From Draconibacterium mangrovi_A (GTDB taxonomy: Bacteria > Bacteroidota > Bacteroidia > Bacteroidales > Prolixibacteraceae), in the NCBI RefSeq assembly GCF_037646455.1, contig NZ_JBBIXN010000006.1, positions 166,327-230,326 on the forward strand: 64,000 nt of DNA. Reading direction: 5' to 3'. Within the stretch, counting starts at the first letter, position 1; each line of letters opens with the position of its first letter. The translations under genes and the position numbers were made by a program. Shown piece by piece: positions 18,160-27,220 of this stretch. Under the pieces are notes generated by a model. The model ran no database searches. It had not been told where the DNA came from and saw only the letters and a program-made list of their open reading frames with translations.

Positions 18160-20418
18160 TTATTCTTCAAGCCAGTTTAAATTAAAAATCCCTTTGAAGG
18201 ATTGATCAATTTTCAGCTTTATTACTTTCTCAAAATCAATATCATCGGTACTGTTTACATGTTCCGGGTAGAATGGGATTTCAGTACCCAGCTTCACCCA
18301 ACCAGGCATTTCATCCAATGGTATTTCCAGGTTCTTCAACCACTTTCCACCTTCTATAATTTTTCCGGAGAAAAAATCCACCCAGATTCCGGCCGGGATA
18401 TATGCATCGCGTTTGTTTTCCGAATTCATCACCGGGGCCACCAGGAAATCATCGCCAAAATAATACTGGTCATCGATGTGCCAGCAAAGTTTATCTTCGG
18501 GATGATGAAACACCATCGCCTGTATTACCGGCAAACCTGATTTAGTTGCTTTTTCACTTTGTTCCAAAATATATGGGATAAGTGCATAACGTAGTTTCCA
18601 CCACTTCTTCACCATGTCGGCAATTTCGGGATATTCATAGGGTTCGCGTTTTGAGGTTCCGTGGTAACGAATATGTGATGAAAATACACCAAATTGTGTC
18701 CAGCGAACATACAAATCGTTCGGTATCACCGAATTCATAAAGTCGGGCACGCCATGAAATCCGGGAACATCGTGGCTCCAGAATGCAAAGCCTGATAATC
18801 CGAGGTGAAGTCCGCCTTTTAACGAACCGGCCATTCCTGCCCACGAAGCGGCAGCGTCGCCTCCCCAGTGCAGCGGAAAGCGCTGGCAACCGGCCCATCC
18901 GGCCCGCGCCCAAACTATACCGTCTCCTGTAACTTCTTTGGTTATTTCATAAGCAGCCTTCTGATATAGAAGCGCATACAAATTATTCAGTTTTTCGGGC
19001 GACATCGAGTGGTACTCAGCATCCATATGAATGTCTTCACCAAAATCGGTTTTGATACAAACCACACCCATGTCGAGTAGGTTCTTCAACAAGCTCTTGT
19101 ACCACTCCACCGCCTTCGGATACGTGAAATCGATAGTCCCGGCATAATCAAGTGCGCTAAAATTAGAGCCACCTGCCTGTTTTACTTCCTTTGGTTTCGA
19201 AATGTAATTGTTGGTGCTTGCTTCCTCCAGTTGCTCTGCTTCGCGCGCCACATAAGGCATTTGCCAGAGACTTACTTTGAAACCATCTTTCCTTAATTTC
19301 GAAATAAATCCCGGTGGATCTGGAAAACGTTCGGGATTGAATTTCCATTCACAGAGCCAGTCGATGCGGAACCAACCGGTATCGAGGTGGATCACATCGC
19401 AAGGATAATCCTCTTTTCGCAAGCGGTTGCAGATCGTTTCCACTTCTTCGGCCGAAAAATAAGTCATGCGGCTCATCCAGGTGCCAAAACTCCACAGCGG
19501 TGGCATAGAAGGGAAGCCGGTAATCTGCCGGTAACCGTATAAAATTTCTTCGGCTGTGTCTCCCCCAAAAAGGAAAAGATCGAGCACTTTTTGTTCGCAA
19601 AGAATCTGCACCGATCGTGTAGAGTGATCGGCAAATGAAAATTTACCATAAGAACTAGTGTGCAGAAAAACGCCATACATCCGGCTCGAGAGGTAAAACG
19701 GAATATTTTTGTAGGTACGGCGGTTATTTACACCCTGTCCGTCCTGGTTTTTTAACTGAAATGTTTTTCCCGAAAGATCAAGTTTTGTAAAACGTTCGCC
19801 GGTTCCAACAAACACCTCGTCAGGTTCGGAATGAAACGAAACAGTGGCACGGTCCACTTTCTCTTCCTTTTCAACAAAGGCCAGTGCATGTGCATCGTGG
19901 CGTGCCGGAAAAAACTGGTCGTAAGCGCTCAACTTTACTTCACGTTTTCCGTCGGGATAAAAAGTCACGTCCAGCGTTTCATTGGGCGGCGGCAGCAGAT
20001 CGCTCCAGTGATCAATCTCAGGTTCTTTAAAGTTGATAACAGCGCGTTTCATGCCGTTCTCATCCGAAATGATCCACCGGTCCTTTTCCTTTTTAAAATG
20101 AAGCGGAACAACTTCCAGTCCTGCGTCCATCTGCAGCATCGGGGAGTCTTCCATCGATTCGCCATTAAAACTGATAGCTACACGCAGGATCTTCTCACCA
20201 TAAGCCCGCAACTTCATGTAATAATACTGTCGCGGAATGGTAAGATCGGGATAAATCTCATTTCCCGGATTTTGTTTCTGAAAAGGAATAAAAACAGTTA
20301 CGTCGGTTCCTTCCTGTACAATATCGACAGGATGACAGGCCCGCCACAATCCTTCGGCCTCGGGCGCTGCCGGATCAAAATCCAGAAAATCGTAGATCTG
20401 ATAATTGGTTTGTTTCAT
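18160..20418 (-). CDS. GH31 alpha-xylosidase-like, cytoplasmic
   Basis: This 752-residue protein has no signal peptide, so it probably acts in the cytoplasm. The nucleophile is about Asp458 in CIKTDFGEDI, which matches the KTDFGE form of YicI-type alpha-xylosidases. The acid/base is about Asp521 in FPLHWGGDAAASW. FGTWMSRMTYFSAEEV and GLSGFAFWSHDVPGFHG are further family blocks. It is expected to retain configuration and release alpha-xylose, or a related alpha-sugar, from an imported oligosaccharide. It sits 46 bases from a GH2 gene, with a repeat unit in the gap. Confidence 0.88.
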   Translation of the reverse strand: MKQTNYQIYDFLDFDPAAPEAEGLWRACHPVDIVQEGTDVTVFIPFQKQNPGNEIYPDLTIPRQYYYMKLRAYGEKILRVAISFNGESMEDSPMLQMDAGLEVVPLHFKKEKDRWIISDENGMKRAVINFKEPEIDHWSDLLPPPNETLDVTFYPDGKREVKLSAYDQFFPARHDAHALAFVEKEEKVDRATVSFHSEPDEVFVGTGERFTKLDLSGKTFQLKNQDGQGVNNRRTYKNIPFYLSSRMYGVFLHTSSYGKFSFADHSTRSVQILCEQKVLDLFLFGGDTAEEILYGYRQITGFPSMPPLWSFGTWMSRMTYFSAEEVETICNRLRKEDYPCDVIHLDTGWFRIDWLCEWKFNPERFPDPPGFISKLRKDGFKVSLWQMPYVAREAEQLEEASTNNYISKPKEVKQAGGSNFSALDYAGTIDFTYPKAVEWYKSLLKNLLDMGVVCIKTDFGEDIHMDAEYHSMSPEKLNNLYALLYQKAAYEITKEVTGDGIVWARAGWAGCQRFPLHWGGDAAASWAGMAGSLKGGLHLGLSGFAFWSHDVPGFHGVPDFMNSVIPNDLYVRWTQFGVFSSHIRYHGTSKREPYEYPEIADMVKKWWKLRYALIPYILEQSEKATKSGLPVIQAMVFHHPEDKLCWHIDDQYYFGDDFLVAPVMNSENKRDAYIPAGIWVDFFSGKIIEGGKWLKNLEIPLDEMPGWVKLGTEIPFYPEHVNSTDDIDFEKVIKLKIDQSFKGIFNLNWLEE

Positions 20419-20424
20419 TTTTTA

Positions 20425-20450
20425 TCTCGCAAAGGCGCGAAGGCGCAAAG
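20425..20450. repeat. short intergenic repeat unit
   Basis: TCTCGCAAAGGCGCGAAGGC followed by GCAAAG fills most of the 46-bp gap between the GH2 and GH31 genes. It is a variant of the repeat class at 12547. Confidence 0.75.
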
Positions 20451-20464
20451 TTATTTATTGAAAT

Positions 20465-22903
20465 TTAGTTCGCGTTTATTTGTAGTTGAGCTGCTTCCAA
20501 ACCTTCGGAAGTAGCTTTCACTTCAATTTCTCCTGGATTTCCGTCAGACTGCACAATTAACAGGCACATGCCGTTGAAGGCTTTCCGATGATCAGCTTTA
20601 AATGATTCCATGCTGGCCTGATAGCCATTGTCAACACCGGCATTAAAACCGGCTCCTGATACATCGAAATGCACCAGGTTATCGGCATAGGGAACCATGT
20701 TGCCATCCTTATCAAGGATTTTCACGGTTATGAATGACAGATCGCGACCGTCGGCAGTAATCGTTGAACGATCGGCAGTTAATTCAATTTTAGCAGATTC
20801 TCCGGCCGTTTTTATGGTCCTTTCAAGTACTTTTTCTCCGTCCTTCCAGGAAATGGTTTTCAAGGTTCCCGGTTCATAGTTCACCCGCCACATTACATGA
20901 TACTTTCCATCCTCCTTACTTTTTTTGCCCAGTGATTTTCCGTTCAGGAACAATTCCACTTCATCGGCATTATTGTAATAAGCCCAAACGTCGATTTCCT
21001 GACCTTCCTGCCAGTTCCAGTGCGGAAAAACATGCAATACCGTATCGTTGGTCCAAAGACTTTTGTAGAAGTAATAAACATCCTTCGGGAAACCGCACAA
21101 GTCGATGATTCCGTAATATGAACTACGTGCAGGCCACTCATAAGGCACCGGCTCGCCAATAAAATCGAAACCCGACCAGATAAACATCCCTGCAATAAAA
21201 TCGTGTTCCGAAACTACTTTCCAGGTATCCTCGTGATTCGATCCCCAGTAGGCATAAACATGGTCGTAAGCCGAAACCGTGTAATCCGGATTACCGACGA
21301 ACTTCTGGTTATAGGCCGGTGGCCACAAACGATCCTCATCAGAAGGCATATCGTAATGTCCGCGGGTTGAAAGCGCCGACATATTTTCGGAGGCCAGCAT
21401 CGCTTCGCCCGGATAGTTTTTTGGGAAATCGAGGTATTCCAAATGTTTGTAATTGAAGCTCAATACATCCAGCGCTCCCGACTGGTAAATAAAATTCTTT
21501 TCCGGGTCCTGTTCGGTCAGGCCACAGGTAACGGGCCGTGTATCGTCGATACTTTTTACAAGATCGGCCAGTTCGCGGGCAATCGTTGTTCCGGTACTAT
21601 CGAACTGCTCACGGATCTCGTTACCAATGCTCCACATAAATACCGAAGGATGATTTCTGTCGCGCAGCACCATATCGGCCAGGTCAGCCTGGTGCCACTC
21701 TTCCCAATCGATGTTATAATCGTAGGTGTTTTTCTTTTTAGCCCACTGGTCGAAAGCCTCATCCATCACCAGAAATCCCATCTTGTCGCACAGATCAAGA
21801 AACTCGGGTGCTGGTGCATTGTGTGCTGTGCGAATGGCATTGCAGCCCATTTCTTTTAGAATTTCGAGTTGACGTTCGATAGCTCGAGTATTTACTGCGG
21901 CTCCCAAAGCTCCCATATCGTGGTGCTGGTTCACCCCATGAATTTTCAAGTGCTCGCCATTCAGGAAAAATCCTTTTTCGGGATCGAAATGAAATGTCCG
22001 GATCCCAAATTTGACTTCATAATTATCAGTAAGCTCTCCGTCAACAAAAACAGTAGTTTTTGCAGTGTAAAGATCGGGTTGATCAACCGACCATAGCTGT
22101 GGATTTTGAATATCAAATTGTTGTGTTACCGAATTACCTGAAGACAGATGTGATAACGTGGATTTTGCAAATGCAACTTCCTGCCCTTGTGGACCGGTAA
22201 TTGTTGTTTTTAGCTGAACCTGCTTTGCATCAACCGTGGCCGACAACAACGAAACCTGCACCTGAACAGTGGCTTTATCGGCCGAAACTTCCGGAGTGGT
22301 AACAAACATTCCCCAATGATCGACATGTGTTTTCCCGGTTTTTATCAGCCATACATTGCGGAAAATCCCGGAACCTGTGTACCAGCGCGAATTAGGCTGA
22401 AGCGAGTTGTCCACCTTCACTGCCAGCACATTTTCTTCTTCACCAAAATTTAGAAATGGTGTGAGGTTGTAGCGGAACGAAGAATATCCATATGGCCTTT
22501 TACCCAAATATTTTCCGTTGATCCATACTTCGCTGTTGCGATACACTCCGTCAAAATCGATGTAGATCATTTTCGTGCTGTCGGCAGCCGGTATAGTAAA
22601 AGATTTGCGATACCAACCAATTCCCGTAGGCAGGGCACCTCCGGCTGTTCCTGCAGGATTATCATTGTTGAACTCGCCCTCAATACTCCAGTCGTGAGGC
22701 AGGATCAATGTTCTCCAGGCGGCATCGTCAAAATCGGGATTTTGCCAGGCCGGATCGTCGCCCAATGAAAATTTCCAGGCGGCATCAAAATCGAGTCGTT
22801 CCCGAATTGTTTCCTGTATCTCGCTGCAGGCAAACAATGATATCAGCATCAACAGTGATAATCCTGTTTTGAATAAGCGATATAGATATATTTGTTGTTT
22901 CAT
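20465..22903 (-). CDS. GH2 beta-galactosidase-like lipoprotein with DUF4982-type C-terminus
   Basis: This 812-residue lipoprotein has the lipobox SLFAC (Cys26). It has the GH2 sugar-binding domain (HDWSIEGEF...GIGWYRKSF), an immunoglobulin-like domain, and a TIM barrel with acid/base about Glu429 in WSIGNEI and nucleophile about Glu506 in LASENMSA. The C-terminal region (VWAYYNNADEVELFLNGKSLG, then ITADGRDLSFITVKILDKDG) matches the DUF4982 and invasin-like modules seen in Bacteroidota GH2 enzymes. It is likely a periplasmic or surface beta-galactosidase. Members of this type also include beta-glucuronidases, so the sugar is not certain. Confidence 0.88.
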   Translation of the reverse strand: MKQQIYLYRLFKTGLSLLMLISLFACSEIQETIRERLDFDAAWKFSLGDDPAWQNPDFDDAAWRTLILPHDWSIEGEFNNDNPAGTAGGALPTGIGWYRKSFTIPAADSTKMIYIDFDGVYRNSEVWINGKYLGKRPYGYSSFRYNLTPFLNFGEEENVLAVKVDNSLQPNSRWYTGSGIFRNVWLIKTGKTHVDHWGMFVTTPEVSADKATVQVQVSLLSATVDAKQVQLKTTITGPQGQEVAFAKSTLSHLSSGNSVTQQFDIQNPQLWSVDQPDLYTAKTTVFVDGELTDNYEVKFGIRTFHFDPEKGFFLNGEHLKIHGVNQHHDMGALGAAVNTRAIERQLEILKEMGCNAIRTAHNAPAPEFLDLCDKMGFLVMDEAFDQWAKKKNTYDYNIDWEEWHQADLADMVLRDRNHPSVFMWSIGNEIREQFDSTGTTIARELADLVKSIDDTRPVTCGLTEQDPEKNFIYQSGALDVLSFNYKHLEYLDFPKNYPGEAMLASENMSALSTRGHYDMPSDEDRLWPPAYNQKFVGNPDYTVSAYDHVYAYWGSNHEDTWKVVSEHDFIAGMFIWSGFDFIGEPVPYEWPARSSYYGIIDLCGFPKDVYYFYKSLWTNDTVLHVFPHWNWQEGQEIDVWAYYNNADEVELFLNGKSLGKKSKEDGKYHVMWRVNYEPGTLKTISWKDGEKVLERTIKTAGESAKIELTADRSTITADGRDLSFITVKILDKDGNMVPYADNLVHFDVSGAGFNAGVDNGYQASMESFKADHRKAFNGMCLLIVQSDGNPGEIEVKATSEGLEAAQLQINAN

Positions 22904-22923
22904 ATTTTAACTATTGCTTTAAA

Positions 22924-23016
22924 TCTCCATCTCCCCAACTCTCCCTCTTCTCCCTCTCTACGCGAAGAGAGGGACGATTGTGTCCCGATGGCTATCGGGA
23001 TCGTAATCAGGGTGAG
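22924..23016. repeat. intergenic repeat with two hairpins
   Basis: CCCTCTC (22952-22958) pairs with GAGAGGG (22967-22973), and CCCGAT (22984-22989) pairs with ATCGGG (22994-22999) around GGCT. The element fills most of the 144-bp gap between two GH2 genes. The GTCCCGATGGCTATCGGGA form recurs widely in Bacteroidota intergenic DNA. Confidence 0.75.
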
Positions 23017-23047
23017 TAATTTTCTACAACACATATTTTTTCAACTT

Positions 23048-25864
23048 CTATTGATTGACACTAAAATCAAAATACAGTTCCATTATTTTACAACGCTTGC
23101 GCCAGTGATCGTAGGGACCAAAATCGAAAAACTGGTTCTTTCTTCCCGATGGTCCCATGTTCCACGGATCGTTGGTTTTACTTCCAATTGCCGGGATGCC
23201 CTGCATAAACGAGATATCACCATCCGGGAATGGCGGTGTTAATCGCGGATCGGCATCTTCCGGTTTATCCGGAGTGAAAAGTCGCAAGAACACATCTTCT
23301 GTTCCGGTAGCTACCGTAAACGACTGGTCTTTACTTTGAATTTTTGCCCAATACAGGTTTGAATGATAACCTTCGAATTCAGGATAAATCACCGGCGGAA
23401 TTCCGGTCATGGTCGTATTGTAGTCTTTTTGGTAAACCCCCAGTTCAACACCCTGCGTGCGGTTTTTCCAAACACGGTATGGACCATGCCCCATCCATTT
23501 TACGCCTTCAACCAGTTCTTCGGGATACGAAAAATCAACACCCATATATTCATAATGAACATCATATTCTTCGGGCAGGTAGTAAATCCTGAGTTTTGCC
23601 CAGCCGTTTGGAAAGAAGGACCAGGTAAATTCTTTCATTCTTGAATCTTTCTCAAAAGTACTGGTGATTGTAAGTGTGTCTTCCACCATTTTTGCTGAAA
23701 TTTCTTTAAAATCGGTTATTCCGGCTGAGATGACCGGTCCGTTGTTAAAAGGAATTTCGCCTTTCGCATTCTCCACTTTTTTCAGCATCCCATCTGATTT
23801 TCCGATGGTATATTTAATTCCACCTGCATTTACCTGATACTCGGAGCCGGATTCAGTAAAAGTTACGGCAGCACTCACTTTTGTTTTTGCCATCAATTCG
23901 TTAACCACATCTTCAGGCAGGGAAACCGGATAACTCCAGGTATACAATTCCTGTCCGTACTGATCGATTGCAGTGATGTAAAGCACATCGTAAGTCATCC
24001 AGTCCTTCGGCAAATCAAGTTGAATATGTCCCTTTTGCCGTGGTTCGAGATCAGGTGAAACAATAGTGCCCGACACTTCTTTTTCAATTTCGTTTTCAGC
24101 CGGAGTAGGTTCTTTCACGAGTTTCCAGCTAAACTTACAAGTGTTTAAATTCGTGTACAGATATCGGTTTTCAAGGTATATTTTCCCGTCAAACTTTTCG
24201 GTCAGGTTGCGTTCTTCGAGTTGCACCGGCGACCAAACTTCCTTGATGGCAAAATAGCTGCCTTCCGGTTCGTGATACGATCCCATAATTCCATCAGCAC
24301 CTTTTGAATTGTAGGTATCCAGCTCGCCATTTTTATCCACACGAACCACTCCCTGATCGGCAAAATCCCAGATAAATCCGCCGGCTGCTACCGGTGTTTT
24401 CCAGATGAGTTCCCAGTAATCGTAAAGGCCGGCGCCTTGTCCGCCATCGTGCATTCCGTGTAAAAATTCGGTGGGCAGAACAATTTCGTGGCCATGCCAG
24501 AAAGTTCCGTTTCCGTAGTCGTAACTGCGGTAGTGCTCGGTAGAAAATCCATTAAACGTTTGCCAGGGTTGAAGGACTTCCCGTTTCTGAATATCGAATT
24601 TTGCATACAAAGGCAGCAATTCTTCGTTGTGCCCGCCTTCGTTGCCGTTGTCCCATAAAATTATGGAAGGATGGTTCACATCGCGGACGATCATTTCTTC
24701 AACCAGTTTTGTACCAACCTCGGTGTCGTATGCATCGTGCCAGCCGGTGAGTTCATCAAGAACGAAAAGTCCCAAAGAATCGCAGACATCAAGGAAATGC
24801 GAATCAGGCGGATAGTGCGCCATACGTACTCCGTTCATGTTCATGTCCTTAATAGTCAACACATCCTCAATGCTTCTTGCTTTGCTGGATGCACGCCCGG
24901 TTGTTGGCCAGAAAGTGTGGCGGTTTACGCCCTTGATTTTTATTTTGACACCGTTTACATAGATGCCATCGCGTTTACGAACATCGATTGTCCGGAATCC
25001 AAATCGTTCGGTAAACTGATGAACAATCTTCCCATCCTGCATCAGGTTAAAGTTGACTTTGTACAGATTCGGATATTCGGGATTCCACGATTTTATGTCG
25101 TTGATTTTACTTTTTAGAAAAACACTTTTATCGGATTTATTTACCGGGACGGAGAAACTTTCACCAACCGGTTCTCCGGCCAGCGTAATAACCTGGGCCA
25201 CAATCTGGTCGGCATTTTTTATATTATTGAGAAAAACCTCAGCTGAGAAAGTACCGTCGCCTTTGGCGTCGATGGCTACACGTTTGATGTTTTCGTTGGG
25301 TTTTGCTTCAAGCCAAACCGGCCGGAAAATGCCACCAAAGATCCAGAAATCGGCATAACGTTCAGCTTTGTTTACCGATTCGTTAGCCGAATGTTTGTCG
25401 ACCTTTACCTCCAAAAGGTTTTGTTTGTCAAATTTTAGCTGTGGAGTAATGTTGTATCTAAAGCGGTAATAAGCGCCCTGATGAATCGGGCCGGCCAGTT
25501 TGCCATTGATTTTTACTTCGGTGTCGGTCATCGAGCCATCGAAAACAATCTCAACCTGCTTTCCTTTCCATGCCGCAGGAACTTCAAATTCGTACTTGTA
25601 CAAACCCGATTCCTTCCCTCGTTCTTCGTCTTTAGCATGCCCATAATTATACTTTCCAAATCCCTGTAATTCCCAGTTCGATGGCACCGGAATGGTGGTC
25701 CACTCGCCCGAGTTTCTTCCACCGGTACAGAAAAATTCCCAATCAACTGTGTTATCACTTCCTGTTCCGGAGAGGTAGATCTTCTGGGTTTGCTGCGCCG
25801 ATATTGTCCCTGCAAATAATGCAAGAATGATGATCAGATATAGTTTTTTAAGCCTTTGAAGCAT
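23048..25864 (-). CDS. GH2 family beta-galactosidase/glycosidase, secreted
   Basis: This 938-residue protein has a signal peptide (LYLIIILALFAGTISAQ). The GH2 architecture is complete. The acid/base is about Glu409 in WDNGNEGGHN and the nucleophile about Glu466 in LPTEFLHGMHDGG. A C-terminal beta-sandwich resembles the LacZ small-chain domain (WMGHGPYRVWKNRTQG). The active-site surroundings (DELTGWHDAYD, HGMHDGGQGAG) differ from the 1086-residue paralogue, suggesting a different linkage. It lies between two repeat-filled gaps of about 145 bases. Confidence 0.87.
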   Translation of the reverse strand: MLQRLKKLYLIIILALFAGTISAQQTQKIYLSGTGSDNTVDWEFFCTGGRNSGEWTTIPVPSNWELQGFGKYNYGHAKDEERGKESGLYKYEFEVPAAWKGKQVEIVFDGSMTDTEVKINGKLAGPIHQGAYYRFRYNITPQLKFDKQNLLEVKVDKHSANESVNKAERYADFWIFGGIFRPVWLEAKPNENIKRVAIDAKGDGTFSAEVFLNNIKNADQIVAQVITLAGEPVGESFSVPVNKSDKSVFLKSKINDIKSWNPEYPNLYKVNFNLMQDGKIVHQFTERFGFRTIDVRKRDGIYVNGVKIKIKGVNRHTFWPTTGRASSKARSIEDVLTIKDMNMNGVRMAHYPPDSHFLDVCDSLGLFVLDELTGWHDAYDTEVGTKLVEEMIVRDVNHPSIILWDNGNEGGHNEELLPLYAKFDIQKREVLQPWQTFNGFSTEHYRSYDYGNGTFWHGHEIVLPTEFLHGMHDGGQGAGLYDYWELIWKTPVAAGGFIWDFADQGVVRVDKNGELDTYNSKGADGIMGSYHEPEGSYFAIKEVWSPVQLEERNLTEKFDGKIYLENRYLYTNLNTCKFSWKLVKEPTPAENEIEKEVSGTIVSPDLEPRQKGHIQLDLPKDWMTYDVLYITAIDQYGQELYTWSYPVSLPEDVVNELMAKTKVSAAVTFTESGSEYQVNAGGIKYTIGKSDGMLKKVENAKGEIPFNNGPVISAGITDFKEISAKMVEDTLTITSTFEKDSRMKEFTWSFFPNGWAKLRIYYLPEEYDVHYEYMGVDFSYPEELVEGVKWMGHGPYRVWKNRTQGVELGVYQKDYNTTMTGIPPVIYPEFEGYHSNLYWAKIQSKDQSFTVATGTEDVFLRLFTPDKPEDADPRLTPPFPDGDISFMQGIPAIGSKTNDPWNMGPSGRKNQFFDFGPYDHWRKRCKIMELYFDFSVNQ

Positions 25865-25926
25865 GGTCTTATTTTTAAATTTGATCCGATATTCTAGTTT
25901 AAATCTGAAAATTCATTAATTAAATT

Positions 25927-25981
25927 ACCCCTAAATCCCCTAAAGGGGACTTTTCCGGCTCCCCTTTAGGGGCCGGGGGTA
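25927..25981. repeat. 55-bp intergenic palindrome, copy 2
   Basis: This is the same element as at 4301-4354, with the CCCCTAAAGGGGA/TCCCCTTTAGGGG 13-bp inverted pair and only three differences in the loop. It occupies the gap between the beta-propeller lipoprotein and GH2 genes. Confidence 0.9.
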
Positions 25982-26010
25982 TAATGAATAATTTTTTATC
26001 GCAGTCAACA

Positions 26011-27156
26011 TTAATTTTTTAGTTGAAAACTTAACTCACTTTTGCCCAAATCTAAGGAAGTGGCCACTGCAATTCCACGTTGACTGTCTTTGTTTACAGC
26101 GCAGTAGAAATGGTACACTATACCGTCGTGTTTCACCACATACGATTTATGCGCGAACCAGTTGTCGTAAGATTCCGAAGGTGCGATCAGATCCACGCCG
26201 TCCCATTCTGTCCAGTTCACCAGGTCGTATGAACAGGCAAAACGGTTAAAGGCATCGTGATCTTTACGATCGGGCCAGAAAGCGCCAAAATAAAACATCA
26301 CCCACACGTCACCCATTTTCTGGATAACGGCATCGCCTGAAATTCCCTTGTGATGATTGATCACCGGATTCTCGCCGAAACGCTGCCAGTTGACCATATC
26401 GTCAGAAACTGCCATACCAATGCGTTCAGCGCCATGCCCGGGATTGATGCTGTCGCCGCGCGCATTGTAGTACATCACGTATGGATACCCGGTAGTTTTA
26501 CTCTCGTCGAGCAATACCCAGGTTTTATAAATCGTGCTGTTCTCCCACCAGCGGGCATCCTCATCAGTTGCTTTAAAAATTGGATGATCCAGACGATCCC
26601 ACTCGTGCACCGTTGCCGGCGATTGGTCGGTGTAAGCCATTCCAATCGAAAGCAAACCATGTTCATAACCGGTAGAACTTCCGCCAAAATAAGGCATCCA
26701 GTATTTACCATCCACCTGATTTAACTCGTAACTACCTCCCCAGATCGGGTCCTGTAAACTTGGGTAACCAGCTTTTTGATTGGAATCCCAGTCAGTGGAA
26801 TCCGAAAATGAAAGTACGCGCCCCATTTCTTCCCAATGAAGCAGGTCGTCGCTTTTGGCCAGCCAGGTCTCATAACCTCGACCATCGAAATAAAAATAGG
26901 TCATGTACCAACCGCCTTCGTACCGGAAAACCGTCGGACAGTCAATCATCAGCGAATCAACCGCCGGAGCCATAACAAGGCCATATTTAAAAGGCGTTTT
27001 CACCTCCTCGTAAACTTCCTGCATTTTTTCAGGCGAAACAGTTTTTGGTAATTCTGTTGTACAAGCCATAAGCAGGACCAATAACCAAAGGCCCCCTCTG
27101 ACTCCCACGAGGGGGGAGGATAAGAACCTTAGAACATTATTCATTTCGTTTTTCAT
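26011..27156 (-). CDS. five-bladed beta-propeller glycosidase-like lipoprotein (GH43/GH117/GH130-type clan)
   Basis: This 381-residue lipoprotein has the lipobox VLLMAC (Cys32). The mature part is a propeller of repeated blades, each with an AKSDDLLHWEEMG / AVSDDMVNWQRFG / ACSYDLVNWTEWDG motif, as in GH43, GH32, GH117 and GH130 enzymes. Acidic candidates include Asp in MIDCPTVFRYEGGWYM and in SLQDPIWGGSY and the Glu in WENSTIYK. The family assignment within this clan cannot be made by eye. The signal-peptide region contains an inverted repeat (see 27086). A role in removing arabinose, galactose or a related sugar is plausible given the locus. Confidence 0.75.
   Translation of the reverse strand: MKNEMNNVLRFLSSPLVGVRGGLWLLVLLMACTTELPKTVSPEKMQEVYEEVKTPFKYGLVMAPAVDSLMIDCPTVFRYEGGWYMTYFYFDGRGYETWLAKSDDLLHWEEMGRVLSFSDSTDWDSNQKAGYPSLQDPIWGGSYELNQVDGKYWMPYFGGSSTGYEHGLLSIGMAYTDQSPATVHEWDRLDHPIFKATDEDARWWENSTIYKTWVLLDESKTTGYPYVMYYNARGDSINPGHGAERIGMAVSDDMVNWQRFGENPVINHHKGISGDAVIQKMGDVWVMFYFGAFWPDRKDHDAFNRFACSYDLVNWTEWDGVDLIAPSESYDNWFAHKSYVVKHDGIVYHFYCAVNKDSQRGIAVATSLDLGKSELSFQLKN
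27086..27120. repeat. repeat element inside the propeller lipoprotein signal peptide
   Basis: CCCCCTC (27092-27098) and GAGGGGG (27109-27115) form an exact inverted pair around TGACTCCCAC. The sequence resembles intergenic palindromes of this phylum but is translated here as LSSPLVGVRGGL, between the start codon and the hydrophobic core of the signal peptide. Confidence 0.7.
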
Positions 27157-27186
27157 ATTCTATTTCGTTTTTCTTTCTCTTTTTCT

Positions 27187-27220
27187 TCTCCCTCCCCTTT
27201 GGAGAGGCTAGGAGAGGCTT
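27187..27220. repeat. intergenic repeat abutting a GH2 stop codon
   Basis: CTCCCTCCCCTTTGGAGAGG followed by CTAGGAGAGGCTT fills the end of the 63-bp gap between the GH2 and propeller genes and reaches the GH2 stop codon. It is related to the element translated at 27086-27120. Confidence 0.65.

Noticed and set aside
4301..27220. The repeated palindromes as a CRISPR array
   Set aside because: Units are separated by whole genes, not by short unique spacers, and no cas genes are present.
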